From: Bacteroidales bacterium UBA2800
GTDB taxonomy: Bacteria > Bacteroidota > Bacteroidia > Bacteroidales > Paludibacteraceae
DNA: 64,000 nt
Direction: 5' to 3'
NCBI GenBank assembly: GCA_002351925.1
Contig: DEHM01000019.1
Span: forward strand, 18,205 to 82,204
Shown here: positions 41,636 to 54,500 of the stretch, piece after piece
Layout: the number at the start of each line of letters is the position of its first letter
Numbering within the stretch: position 1 is the first letter of the stretch
Notes under the pieces: generated by a model
Database searches by the model: none
The model's input: only the letters and a program-made list of their open reading frames with translations
What the model was told of the DNA's origin: nothing
Program-made: the position numbers and the translations under genes

Positions 41636-43423
41636 ATGTTCAAACAAATGAAAAAAGTAACATTTTTTGCTTGCGCAGCTATGCTGGCAAGTGTTGCCCT
41701 GACAGGATGTTCGGGTAACGACGCTAACGTATCCGGTGGCGCTAATTATGTTCCGTCGGTAACGACCGACATCAACATCTCGTTGCCGGCCAATGCAACC
41801 GGTGGTCCTCGTAAGATGCCGGGAGATAAAGTGCAAGTCACCAATGGTGTAAGTGATTTCCAAGGTATTGGTAGCATCTGCCTTATTCCTTTCGGATTGG
41901 CAAAAGGCAATGTCGTTGATGGAGGTGACACAAAGCTTGGTACAAAGCTCAGTGGAATTACCGACATCGCTCTTACCAGTGAATTGGCAGCTACCAGTAA
42001 AGCTAAGAAGTACGCCGATGTATCTGTTCCGACCGGAACATCCGCTTTCTTGTTCTATGCAGAATCGAAAGCTACTGGATCAAAGTTCGAGAAAGGTTCT
42101 TTGACTTATGTAGAGGCTACAACAACGGCTAATACCGCTAAGTTTGAGTTGGAGGCTATTCAGCCGAACTCTATCGCTACAAATGAGGCATTGGTTGGTT
42201 TGGTTGCTTATGTACAGTCTGTGGCTGACGCTACGGATGGCACTAAGGCGTGGAAGAATTATACGACTTCTGACAACGAAGGTTTCAAAAAGTTGTTCGA
42301 CGAGTACAAAACGACCAAGAACCTCAATTCGTTTAATATTCAGCGCATGATGAACGATTTGTTGGCTACTATCGCTTTGACGGAAAATACTTTGGCAGAC
42401 AATATGCGTACGGCTATTAAGAGCAGTACCTACGTTACCTACGACGACGGAACGAAAAAGGTTACCTTAAAATCGCCGTACAATGCCTTCCCTGCTTCCC
42501 TCAATTTGCCGGACGGTGCTATCGCTATTGCATACGACAACGATCCGACCGATGGTAAGTTCGGTTCCTCTGCGGACAAGAATTTTGTTAATAGAAACGG
42601 CGTGGATGCTATGAATGTAGCTCCCACCCTCCAGTATGCATATCCGTCTTCTCTTTGGTATTATGCCAACACGACCATCTATACCTCGAATGAGTCTGAG
42701 AATGCGGCTCTTACGGATGCCACTCATGATTGGGCTTGGGTACTTACCCAATATACCACCACGAACGGATCGGTTGATTCCAAAACCCGCTCTCTGGCAT
42801 TGGTTAATCCGATTAACTACGCTGTAGGTCGTTTTGATGTGAAAGTTAAATTGAGCTCCGCTTCTCTTGAGGATGCAGCATTACCTACTCCCGCTACTAT
42901 CGCTTGTAACGAAGATGGCAAACGCTTCCAGCTGACAGGTGTATTGGTAGGTGGTCAAAAGAACGTTGGTTTCGACTTCACCCAGGAAACCTATGGTGGT
43001 AGTGCAACCAGTGCTTACACGATCTATGATAAGGAGATGACGTCGACGATTAATGTAACAACCTCCTTTGGTTCGGCCAACAGCACCTTGGTTCTGGAGA
43101 CTCCGACAAGTGGTCAAACAGGTGCTGATATCATGATTGCTATTGAGCTGCTTAACAATACGACTTCTGACTTCATCGGTGCAGACGGTGTCGTTCCTGC
43201 AGGCGGCAAATTCTACCTGGTTGGTAAGCTGGTCGCTGCAAATGCAACTACTACGCCGAAGAAGGTGTTCTTGAAGGACTACACTACTACTGCTGAATTG
43301 AATATTGTAGACCTGAAACATGCTTACAATGGTATTCCGGACCTCCGTACTCCGACTCTGGAGATTGGTTTGTCTGTTGATTTGAACTGGACGGCAGGTA
43401 CAACATACACAGTTAATCTCTAA
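41636..43423 (+). CDS. Mfa1/FimA-like fimbrial major subunit
   Basis: 595 residues (ATG 41636; an ATG at 41648 also fits). Lipoprotein signal with lipobox ALTGC near residue 25, as expected of Bacteroidales fimbrillins, which are secreted as lipoproteins and cut before polymerising by donor-strand exchange. The NINISLPAN-like strand and Ala/Thr-rich beta-sandwich segments run to a C-terminal strand (VDLNWTAGTTYTVNL) that would donate. Long for the family. Base use is more A+T-rich than flanking housekeeping genes. The next gene is 21 bases on. Confidence 0.8.
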   Translation: MFKQMKKVTFFACAAMLASVALTGCSGNDANVSGGANYVPSVTTDINISLPANATGGPRKMPGDKVQVTNGVSDFQGIGSICLIPFGLAKGNVVDGGDTKLGTKLSGITDIALTSELAATSKAKKYADVSVPTGTSAFLFYAESKATGSKFEKGSLTYVEATTTANTAKFELEAIQPNSIATNEALVGLVAYVQSVADATDGTKAWKNYTTSDNEGFKKLFDEYKTTKNLNSFNIQRMMNDLLATIALTENTLADNMRTAIKSSTYVTYDDGTKKVTLKSPYNAFPASLNLPDGAIAIAYDNDPTDGKFGSSADKNFVNRNGVDAMNVAPTLQYAYPSSLWYYANTTIYTSNESENAALTDATHDWAWVLTQYTTTNGSVDSKTRSLALVNPINYAVGRFDVKVKLSSASLEDAALPTPATIACNEDGKRFQLTGVLVGGQKNVGFDFTQETYGGSATSAYTIYDKEMTSTINVTTSFGSANSTLVLETPTSGQTGADIMIAIELLNNTTSDFIGADGVVPAGGKFYLVGKLVAANATTTPKKVFLKDYTTTAELNIVDLKHAYNGIPDLRTPTLEIGLSVDLNWTAGTTYTVNL

Positions 43424-43444
43424 TCAATTAGCAACGCGTATAAC

Positions 43445-44455
43445 TTGAAACGGTTATTCGTCATATTATTTCCCTTGTTCTTCGTCGCATGCAACCTGAT
43501 TGACGACAATCTGAGTGTGTGCGGTGAGGAACTGGTGATCGACTATCAGCTGCAGCTGCGTACCGAACTGAGTACGCAGTTGCAGACTGAGTTGTCGGAA
43601 GAGACGGATAGCGTGGTGCGCGAAGCCTTGCGCGGGTGGTTGTCGCCGGTATTTACCGATAAGGCGAAAGATATTGATCTCCATTTCTTTAACAAGGAGA
43701 CCGATGAGCTTCGTCACCGAATATTGGATGTGATTAACGCGAGCCAGACCAGTTATACGCTTAAGTTACCCAAAGAGAACTACACCCATCTGGCCTTGGC
43801 GAATATCGCGGACAACAACCAGATGTCGCTGGCTGATCGCGACCACTCGGCTACGATGTGCTTGAGCCTACCGACCTCGTCGGCCTTGAAGTCGATGAAC
43901 ACCGGAGTGTTCTCGGCGCGAATGGACATGACGGTGGACGACAGCTCCAAGCAATTCAATGTGTATCTGTATATGGTGAATGCCGCTGTGGCGCTTGTAA
44001 TCGATACTACTGCCTGCGACTCGCTGGTATCGCTAAGCGGAACGCTGAACAACATAGCATGCGGCTTCTCCATGCGCGACAGCGCGTACCGCTTTGATCG
44101 CGCCTGCGCCTTCGAACTGGAGAATGTGCCCATCAGTCGTGCAGCCGGTGCTCCGGCAGCGCAGGGACGTGCAAAAGCAGCGGACGTACCAGCTACGACG
44201 GCTTGTCTGGCTACAGTGGGAATGCCCTCTCGTGATGATGAGCCCTGGACGCTGACGGTAAAAGCGACATTGATAGGCGACCGCTATACGACGAGTAAAC
44301 TAACGATGAATGAATCGCTTGGAGCAGGTGAGTTACGTATCATTCGTATACGGATGAATGAAGACGGTTCGTTGATGCCGGTACAACATACAGAGGCAAG
44401 CGTGAGTATCACGCTCGACTGGCAGGACGGCGGATCGCATGAGATAAACTTATAG
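43445..44455 (+). CDS. FimB/Mfa2-like fimbrial anchor or minor subunit
   Basis: 336 residues starting at TTG 43445; no in-frame ATG fits. A lipoprotein signal (FFVACNL, Cys near residue 16) precedes the family's CGEELVIDYQLQL motif with a conserved second cysteine. FimB/Mfa2 proteins cap and anchor the fimbria to the outer membrane and set its length. Two immunoglobulin-like beta domains would follow; the end (SITLDWQDGGSHEINL) is typical. Two bases separate it from the next gene. Confidence 0.85.
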   Translation: MKRLFVILFPLFFVACNLIDDNLSVCGEELVIDYQLQLRTELSTQLQTELSEETDSVVREALRGWLSPVFTDKAKDIDLHFFNKETDELRHRILDVINASQTSYTLKLPKENYTHLALANIADNNQMSLADRDHSATMCLSLPTSSALKSMNTGVFSARMDMTVDDSSKQFNVYLYMVNAAVALVIDTTACDSLVSLSGTLNNIACGFSMRDSAYRFDRACAFELENVPISRAAGAPAAQGRAKAADVPATTACLATVGMPSRDDEPWTLTVKATLIGDRYTTSKLTMNESLGAGELRIIRIRMNEDGSLMPVQHTEASVSITLDWQDGGSHEINL

Positions 44456-44457
44456 CA

Positions 44458-45525
44458 GTGAAAAAAATCGCGACATACATATTATTATTGATTCTCCTTG
44501 TGAATGTAGGATGTTCACCGGAAGAGAAAACGAAGGTGGGTATGCCGTTCTCATTGTGCCTTCCGGCAACGGAGGTACATTCGGCGAGCCGTGCCCCTAT
44601 GCGTCGCGTTTTGAGTGACCCGGGTATGACCGAGTATTTTTCGTTGCCGCATTATTTATATATTATCGTTCTTAAAAAGAACGGAGTCAACTGGGAACTA
44701 TGGAATACAATGGAGCGTACGTTAACAGATGAGGACTGGCTGTTAACGCATTATAATGGTACGCTCGAAACAGAAGGAGATAGCGTATATCAATATTTAG
44801 GGCAATTGAATCTCCTGCTGTCCAATGAAAAAATAGAGGGGCGTGTATATGCTATAGCCTCTGCAGTACCTCTGACGCTTAGTCAACCTATAGGTACGAT
44901 ATCCAGCCTTAGTGATGTACTGAATCTTACGTTCTCTACATCATCCGAAACGATGCAAGAGAATTTACAACACATATATACAACACCTTATAACTATAAA
45001 GTATCAGGTGACTATTATGGATCTTTTAGTAGCGCAACCCATCGGGTACCGCATGTGAGCCTTATGCTTTACCATGTGGCGGCGAAGGTAGATATCATCT
45101 GGAATGTGCCTAATGATGATCGTATAAAAGCCAATCCTGCTGAGGCGGTACGTCTTACTTATATGGAGGTGCGCCGTCTGTACAATGGGGATGCGTATTG
45201 CTTCCGCCCGCTCAAAAATGAGATGGCTTCTCTACCGACTTCGGGAGGATACGACATTCCGGATATGGTAAGAGCAAACGATGAAGGCCTCTGGTGGGAA
45301 GGTCGAACCTATTTCTACACCATTCCGTATTACGTGGCGGGAGAGGCAAATTATTTTCCCGTTCAAATGGTGCTTTGCACGAATGGCACTGCCAAAGCGG
45401 ATGGGTATAAACTGACACTGAAACAACCATTTGATACAACGGCAGTTTTTGTGCCTTGGGTAAGGGGAATATTTAATCTCACGCAGCCCTTGGCGAATAC
45501 AGAAGAAACTAAGACTTGGGATTGA
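44458..45525 (+). CDS. Fimbria-associated lipoprotein, fourth gene of operon
   Basis: 355 residues starting at GTG 44458. Lipoprotein signal (LLILLVNVGCS). The body is beta-rich and Tyr/Thr-rich, with CFRPL, WEGRTYFYTIPYYVAG and a final FVPWVRGIFNLTQPL strand like those of fimbrillin N- or C-domains. It resembles Mfa2/Mfa4-type accessory pilins in layout but I do not recognise a specific family. It sits between the Mfa2-like gene and the giant gene, whose start overlaps its end. It is A+T-richer than the surroundings. A role as minor pilin or adaptor is an inference. Confidence 0.65.
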   Translation: MKKIATYILLLILLVNVGCSPEEKTKVGMPFSLCLPATEVHSASRAPMRRVLSDPGMTEYFSLPHYLYIIVLKKNGVNWELWNTMERTLTDEDWLLTHYNGTLETEGDSVYQYLGQLNLLLSNEKIEGRVYAIASAVPLTLSQPIGTISSLSDVLNLTFSTSSETMQENLQHIYTTPYNYKVSGDYYGSFSSATHRVPHVSLMLYHVAAKVDIIWNVPNDDRIKANPAEAVRLTYMEVRRLYNGDAYCFRPLKNEMASLPTSGGYDIPDMVRANDEGLWWEGRTYFYTIPYYVAGEANYFPVQMVLCTNGTAKADGYKLTLKQPFDTTAVFVPWVRGIFNLTQPLANTEETKTWD

Positions 45526-48500
45526 GAATTTGTAGATTTGAAGATTTGAAGATAAGACGTTACATAGTATTATTAGTAATGTTCGTGTGGGCGTGCGCAT
45601 GTGCGTACGCGCAGACCAACGATACGATTCGTTATGTCCATCCGGATGGCTCTTATAGCAACAACGGACGCAGTTGGGCAACGGCGAAGAACCGCGTGCA
45701 GGACGCTATCAACGATCTGCACGAATATATGCTTACCTACGGCAAGACCTCCGGTTCCGTATATATCGCCGCCGGTACATATACGCCGACCGAATCGACC
45801 GAGTCGAGTGGTGGTTCGATGCTCAACACGTCCTTTAAGATCTACGCCGGTATCCATGTCTATGGTGGCTTCGACCCCGATGCTCCGGAGTCCCGTCCGG
45901 GCCTGCGTATCATGGCCAACGACAAGACCTGCGAGGAGAACTGGTCCGACCCTTCGGGTATCGGTACTACCTCCGGTACGGAGATTGCTTCACAGTGGGA
46001 TTTGAAGCACAAGACTATCCTTACCGGAAACCACTCCGGTGCAGCCGTTTCCTTTGTGTTCGACTCCATCCGCGGACGATATACCACCACCTATCCGGCC
46101 AGCTCCTACCACGTAGTCTGGTTCGCTACCAATGGCAAATACGACACCTCAGACGATGCGCTCAAGGACCATTACAAGCCGCTGCAGTATCCGGCGTCGC
46201 TGGACGGATGTGTGATCTCCTCGGGTAATGCTTCCAGCCGTAGCACCACTATCCGCGAGCATACGGCCTACGGTGGCGGTGTGTATATGGTGGGCAATAG
46301 TTCGATGCGCGCCTGTATCGTGGAGCGCTGTAACGCTACGCTGCGAGGCGGTGGTATCTACGCCGACGGCGGTGGTGACATCGAGTTCTGCTATATCCAT
46401 ACCTGTCAGTCGCCCGGTGTGGGTGTGGTACAAGGCTACGGTGGCGGTGTGTGTATCGACCATGAGGGCTCTATCGGCCACAGCCAGATTTCCTGCTGTG
46501 CCGCTCGTTGCGGTGGTGGTCTGATGATTAGCCACGTCAGCGACGAATATCCGTGGACCGAACGTGTGGCTGCGGCTGTGCTCGGCGTCAACGACACTAT
46601 CACCAGCAATTACTCGCCTCATACGACCGCATGCGTCATCAATAATAATACCGCCAATGCCGAAGGCGGCGGTATCTATCTCGCCGAAGGCGGAACGGTC
46701 AACCATGCCACGGTCTGCGGCAACAACTGCTCCGGTCTGGACGTCACCTACTACGGTCGTCGTCACGGTCGTACGGGCGGTATCTATGTCCGCAACTGCG
46801 GTATGATGTTCAACTCCGTCTTCTGGGGCAACCGTTGCGATGCGAACAACGATATCCAGTTCGCTTCCGTGCGTCAGAAGACTGGTGCAGCCGCTGCGGG
46901 CTTTGAGATCTTCGCCTACCATACCGCCTTCATGAACCACGATATCTCCGACTGGACCGGCGTGACCAAAGAGGCGGTGTACTCGCTCGATCATAGTAAT
47001 ATGCCGACGCAGAGTTCCAGTGCCAACCACCCCTGTTTCTTCCATCCGACGGTAGACCCCAATAACTGGGACAGCGTGAACACGACGGTAGGTATCTACG
47101 GCGCGGGTGTGCTGATGCATATGCGCCCTGTGGACTATCCCGGTCCGCGTATCTGGCACTTGACCTCCTATTCCGGCTTGGACCAAAAGGGCGTGCAGTG
47201 GAACGAAGCTGTACAAGGTGCTTCCCCGTGGCTGATTCATGCGCATACGGACTATGGCGTCGTATCTAACCCGTACGAACCGGTATCAACGCTCGGTGCC
47301 TTGGTGCGTAAACCCGATCAGTTGAGGTATGAACTTGTCATTCCTCAATCCAAGGAATACGACAGAAACCCGGCGCCCATCCCGACGCTGTTCGTGGATC
47401 CGAATAGGAAGGGCAGCTATGATGAGAATGGTAATTTCGATCCGCAAGATCACGAAGGTGACTCATGGGACGCACCTATCAAGGACCTTGGTGAGGCCAT
47501 CTCCTTCTTCCGCCAGTATCTGGTAGCCGATGAGGATAACCGTGAGAACCACCACTATATGATTCCGGCCTTGGACGAAGACGGTAGGCCTACCGGTGAA
47601 CCGACACGCTATGACTACGTCCAAATCCTCGTCAAAGAAGGTACGCTGACCACGGTGGGACCGGGTAACTACCTCGACCGTAATATCCGTACGGCGGCTG
47701 TTCGTATAGAGAGTCATATGCGTATGTACGGCGGATATCCCTCTACGCTGACCGGTACGAATACCGAGGGACGTAACCCGCGTGAATACAAGTCCATCAT
47801 CACGGCGAACATCACTGGAAACACGGGAGATGCGGGATACCGCAATAACTCGGCGCACGTTATTGCGATGGTCAATGCCGAACATGCAATCGTGGATGGT
47901 TTCACGCTCTCCGATGCCAATACGCATAATGTCTATCTGTCTAATTCGGCCAAAGCTGGTGGCGGTCTGCTGCTCAATAACGCTTCTATCCCTCAAGCAG
48001 AGCGTATCGACATGACCGGTAACCAGTTGCGTAATAGCGTCATCAACAACTGTACCTCGCCCAAAGGTGCGGCCGTCTATGTGAATGGAGAGTGGGAGAG
48101 ATGGGACGGAGAGATCTGTTATGCTGAGTTGATGCTCGTCAACTGCGTGGTACGCAATAATACCGCGGACTATTCGCTAGAAGAAGGAGATTATGTCAAC
48201 GACCACGGTATCATCACCGCAAACGGTCGTGCCTACGTCCATGTGGAGCACTGTACCGTCGTCAACAACGTGGGCTTTCCTTTCAAGGCCGAGAGTAAAG
48301 ATACTGAAACCGACGAACCGATTCAATGTCATCATTCCGAGCATGGATTCCAGACGCCTTACCACGGGTATATCCGTGTGGATAACTCGATCATATTCTG
48401 TAACTCCGACCGCTCCGTGGAGGACCATTCTAACCTCGGTGAAGTGGCAAACGTGCTGTCGGTAAACCCGGACGGACAGGATCATGTGTTCGGTAAATAC

Positions 48501-51500
48501 AATATGTTCGATGCCGATATCGTGCTGCATAAAAGCGATGTACACAAGCCGAGCGGTTTCTTCCAGGAAGACTATCATGTGCCTATCCCCGGCGATTTCC
48601 TCCCGGATGGTATCAGTTCACACTTCACAGATGATATAGCGGCAATCCCTTCCGATAGTGCGGCGCGCGATAACAAATGTTTCTTGACGCGTACCGATAT
48701 GAACGCTGCTACCTATCCGACTTTCGTCAACCCTTCGCGTAACGTAGGCCATTCTACGAGTGGTGATAAAGCCCTGTATGGCGGTAATGTAGCCTATACG
48801 CCGATGACCACCAACCCTGTCGTCAATGCTGCCGGACGCGATGAATACACGACCTATTATGACTATGACCGCTCGGATGTAACAAAACGTGATCGAGGTG
48901 GCGCACCGGATGTGGGAGCTATCGAGAATACTGATCTGCCCGAAGCCGGTTCCGTCATTTATGTCACCCCGGAGGGCGCAGGCAAACGCGATGGTTCGTC
49001 GTGGTCTAATGCCATCGCCGGAAATACGGTGTATGTGCTGGATAGTATAGCCGGTCCTGCTCTGGCTACCGGCGATCAGATAGATGCGGAACCTACCTGC
49101 AACCGCGTGCTTGATAGCGAAGGCAATCCGATTCACACTACCAACGAGAAATACAACGGAGGTTGGGGTAGAGTGTGGTTTACTGAGAAAAAGACAGGTG
49201 CTACATCTACCACTACCGTCACCAAGACATGGACAACAGAGAAGAACGTATATGACAATGGAACCAGAGCAGGCGAAGAGGAGTCTATACAAGATAATGT
49301 CTATTCCGAGAGTACGAATACGATAAGCACATCAGGAAGTGCACAAGAAGGTTTTGTAGCCGGCTACGATTACGATCCGCGCTATCCGTATGGTGAGATA
49401 TCCGGTGCTTCGCGTACCTTCTGGCGCGCGAATCCCTATCCGGGGAATGCCAGCTCCTATAACATAAATTCGTTTACGGCCGGTTGTAAAGCAAATGGTT
49501 GGATTAACAATACCCGCGCGGAGCGCTATGTCGGCGGTTTGCAGTATGCGGTAGAGAAGGCTTCTGCGCGCAACAAAGCCAACAAGGATTCTGTCCAGGT
49601 ATGGGTGGGAGCCGGTCAGTATACCGATTATAAGGGTTTCATCATGCGCGATAGCGTATCCGTCTACGGTGGCTTCCCAGTACGTAAGTATCCGGCTCCT
49701 GGTATGGCGGAACGTCAGGCCTTGATGTCCGACCCGGACGTAGTAAGTATTCCTAAATCGAAGCCGGCCAAAGACTTCGATGCCACAGACTATGAGACGA
49801 TACTACAGATTTCGGATGTGAATCCGAAGGGCACTAATACGGCTTTGAATACCGATGCAGTAAAGTATTGGGACGATGACTATTCTTACTCAGAAGCAAC
49901 ACAAACAACTCAGTACGAATACAAAAGCCGCACGATTGTACATCACTACGAATATAACGAAGTGGAACAAGTGGGTGAGGATGTGCAGGATACGTACATG
50001 CAGTATGCCAATATGACGAAAAGCGGCGGCACTAATGTAGTAACCACTAAATCTACCTCTTATTCCGGAGACAATAGTACTGTTTTTGTTACCTTTGGTA
50101 CTGAAGGCGACTTGGATTGTTGGCATGTGTCGTACCCTAATAAAGAGAATTTTGTCGTCTATGTAGAAACGAATAGTAACGCCACCGGCAAGACGAGAGA
50201 TATATATAATCCATCGAACAACCAGAAAATACCTGCCCCCAATACCTATTCGGGGAACTGGATATTCTTAGGTAATGGCTCCATGGCGGGCTTGAATCTA
50301 TGGCAGGAGATGCGCAATATGCCTGCTGGCCAATATCGAATGTCTTTTGATTTAGGTGGAGAATATAAGAATAAGATTTTTGCTAATGATCCTCTCAATA
50401 TTTTCGTATGTGTGGTAGATGGGAATGGGGAGGGCATTTCTGATACAATAAGTCTTAAATCTCGTACCAATAACAAAGATCAAAACCGTAATTCAGCCTA
50501 TCGCTTTACAGTTGATTTTAATCTGCCTTCAGCGGGAAATGCGGTATTTAAGTTGTTTATAGGCGATGGAAACAAAAATACCAAAGCCAACAATCCCACG
50601 TACGGAACAGATACCGGTGTTGACCCTGACGAGATTCCATGTTTGTATGTTAATAAAGAAAATAAGAATGTTTGCCCGTCAAAAGAGGCAGATAAATGGG
50701 GCTCGTACAATCCGAATGCTCGTGAGTTCTGGCTCTCCAATATTCATATCAAACCGTTAATCCCTGCCGGGACATACGGACTCATAAGTACCGATGATAA
50801 TACGGTAGAGAAGGGAGATGTTCCGCACGAAGATCCGGTGATTTCGGAAACAAAAATATATACGCCTCAAACTCATCGTACCACGCTGCGTAAGCGCGTA
50901 TTGACCATGCCGGATGTGTGTGTGCCTACCTTCGGCGGCGGTGGTATCGGTGACCCTGTGACGATGGCGTATGCTTTCACGCAAGATGCTTTACCGCATA
51001 CCGATCGTGTAAAAGGCCCGAGTAAAGATAAACGTACAGCGGCTACATTGGCGAAACAAGAAGATCTGCATTATGTAGAATATAATGATGTTAACTGGGA
51101 TGGTTTTACCATTCGTCACGGATTTTTGTATGACGAATCGATGGCGCATGGCGGTGGTGCAGGTGTCAATATGTACGAAGGAGCTCACCTGCGCAACTGT
51201 ATCGTCATTGACAATCTGTCAGCCTGCTCGCGTATAAAAGGTGGCGGTATATTCTGTGATGGCGCCACATCCACTATCGAAGGCTGTTTCGTGCTGAACA
51301 ATGCATCTAAAGGTGGTACTCAAGTCTCCCAGCAACAGGTATTTGCTGGCGGTATGTTCATGTATGAGGGTACGTGTTTCAACTCCCTCTTTGCTAACAA
51401 CTATAGTTACGGTTCAGCCGGTGGTCTGGGCTTCTGTGTAGGTCGATTCTTCAATAATACCATCGCTTATAATACCGCTACTTTGGTAGAAGCTGGAAGT

Positions 51501-54500
51501 AGCAGTATCAGCGGTGGTGCCATTTCGCTTGCTACGGCTTCCAACCCGAACCTCTTTGTGGCAAACACCATCATCTTTGGTAATAACGGTATAGCCATCC
51601 GTGACCGTAATACCGCAGTTGGCAATGTAAACCCCTTCCTCTATTGCTATATTCAGTCCGCAGCTTCACAGCCGTATAACGCGACCAAGCAAAATGTTAC
51701 TAACTGGACCCCGTCCGCAACAGGCAACTACGGAATAGGAAATACCTTCCTCAATGGTGTTGCTCCTTCGGCAGAGAACACGCCTTTTGCCGCAGACTTT
51801 GACGAGGAAGGCAACTATGTAGCCGGTCGTGCGGCTTCGCTCAATGACTTCCGTCTCCGCGACGATGTGCCGTGTGTCAACAAGGGTACCGAGGAGTTCG
51901 CCGCTGAATTCTATACGGCTTTGATACATAAAGGCAAGACTGACAGCCAAATCCGAAACTCCTTCATCTATAAGAGTGTGGAGGCGGCAGTATTGCCGGA
52001 TAATGATGTGGCGTTTGCACATCGTGTGCAGGACTGCCAGATTGATATGGGCGCATATGAGTACAATGCGGCGTATAATATCATGCCGGATACCACGACC
52101 CACCCGGGACACGCTATCTTCTATACTACCTATGTCGCGCCGGGTGGTGACGCGTCGGCTCGCTCGCCGGAAAATGCGGCTTGTATGCAGAAGTTGCAAC
52201 TCGTGCTCGATGCCGCCGGACGATACAAGAACCGACTGATGACCGAGGCGCAGTACGACAAAGGCAATACGACCGACTTTGTGTCCCAAGATCCGAATAA
52301 GTACTGGACGGTAGAGGTATGGCTCGAGGGTAATAACGAGGGTACAACAACTACCAATGAATATAAGGAAGGCTATGTCCCGACCCGCTCGACCCGCCAT
52401 AGCGAAGCTACCTATCAGGACAATACGCTCGACTACTCCTTCATGGTGCCCCATGGCGTACACGTCATGGGTGGCTTCCAGGATAATTTCTACCATTATG
52501 AGGACGCCGCGGGCAACCGCTATACTGCTCCCGGCAAAGGCCGCTTTATCGTCGATGACCGCGACCCGCTGACCTTCCGCACCGTGCTCTCGGGTAACAT
52601 CACGTCCTCTACCGGCGCGAAGGGTCAGACCTACCACGTCGTCACTTTCGTCAACGACCTCTTCAGTCCGGACGACGAGAAAATCATCGGCGACGGCAAC
52701 CAACTGGCTACCCTTACCAACGAGCGCGACCGTGCCGTCTTGGACGGTCTGTTCCTCATGGACGGTAAGGCCAATGCCCCCGATCCGGAAGGGCAGATAG
52801 GTGGCGCCTGCGTCGTGACCGACTACGCCCACGTGCGCAACTGCGTCATCCAGAACAACTCTGCCGACCTCTATGGCGGCGGTCTCTACCTCAAGCCCCG
52901 TGCCCTCGTCAGCGGTACCATCGTCAAATACAACACCGCCAACGTCGGTGGCGGTATCTATGTCGAGGCACCGGCAGTGAGCCCCAAGATGAACGACTCA
53001 CTTGCCTATGTCTTCTATACCACCGTCTGCGAGAACACAGCTCGTGCGTCTGCCGGCGGTCTGTTCTTCGCCAATACCTACGCGCGTATCAACTCCTCGG
53101 CTATCTGGCACAACAGCGCCAACGATAATGCCAACGTAGCGGGTAACTTCGCCCGCTCGGCAGATTCGATTCCTTACCCGCTCAACTGCTGCGCCGTAGA
53201 GTCGCGTCGTCTGGAGGGACAGGGCAATATCGAGCTCTCGCCGCGCGAGAAGGAGGGCGTGCGTTGGGATCGTCAGGATCCGTTTAACGCTATCCTCTAT
53301 TACCCCATCGAGATGTCGTCCACCCTTGCACGTGCGGGTATCAGCTATTCGGAGTGGGACAATTTCTGTGCCACCTTCGCTACACTCGACTCCATCGATA
53401 TCGCCGGTGTGAGCCGTAAGCGTTGGACATCCGATGGCTCCGAGCGTGGCTTCGCGTGGGGCAGCGATACGCTCGTCACCAAGAACAACGACGTCATCGA
53501 TATCGGTGCGCGCGCGATCAACAAGGACTTCCAGGTCCATGTTGATACCAACCATGTGATGCACCGTATCTACGTGGTCCATACCGAGCTCATCGACTCC
53601 CGTGCCGCCCGTGCACTCCAGGATAACCCCTTGGACAACGATGTCGCCAATATGTATCGCCAGTTGGGTTCGTGTATCTACAATCCCTTCCACCGTCTTA
53701 GCGATGCGTTCGAGTACGTCATCGCGGCGCGTATGGCGCAGCCGGATAAATACCGTAACACGCGTTTCGAGATATTCGTGGAGCAAGGTACCTACTATCC
53801 TTTCCGCGATGCATACCGCCGTCAGGGTGCCGTACGTATGAATACCTTCCTCGTGCCGGAGGCGGTGCTTGTCGTCGGCGGTGTTGACTCTCGTCCTGCC
53901 GACCATAAGTATGGTCAGGAGGGCTTCAAGTCACCGTTCTCTACTGTCCATATGATTGGCGATGGTTCCGATGTGGCGATCGAAGGAACAACCGATCCGT
54001 CGACGGGCGAACCGTATAAGATCCATTTTGAGTATACCGATTCAATCCGTCTGCGTGACGCGCGCCACCGTCCGATGCGTGACAACAACCTCAACTCCGT
54101 CATCGAACCGTGGGAACTCGAGCGACAGACCATCCTCTCGGGTAATGCCGTGGCCGGTGAAGACTTCACCCACGTCTACCACGTCATCACCTGTCATGCC
54201 GACAACCGTTACGTAGGTCCGCGCCCCATCAAGTATGGTGCTATCAATCCTACTTATGGCTATCCGGGACATGAGGATGAGCAGGTACTTACAGAACCTC
54301 TTCCGGATGATGTGCCCGAGCGTTGGGTAGAGGAGAACGATCTGTCTATCCTGGCTCGTACCATCGGTTTCGACGGCCTGCAGATCACCGGTGGTTACGC
54401 CAACCATATCGACTCTACGGATGCCAAAGACGTGTTCGTAACCAAGACCTACTTCCGTGGTGGCGGTATCTTTGTCGATGGCAACTGGTGGGAAGGGGCA

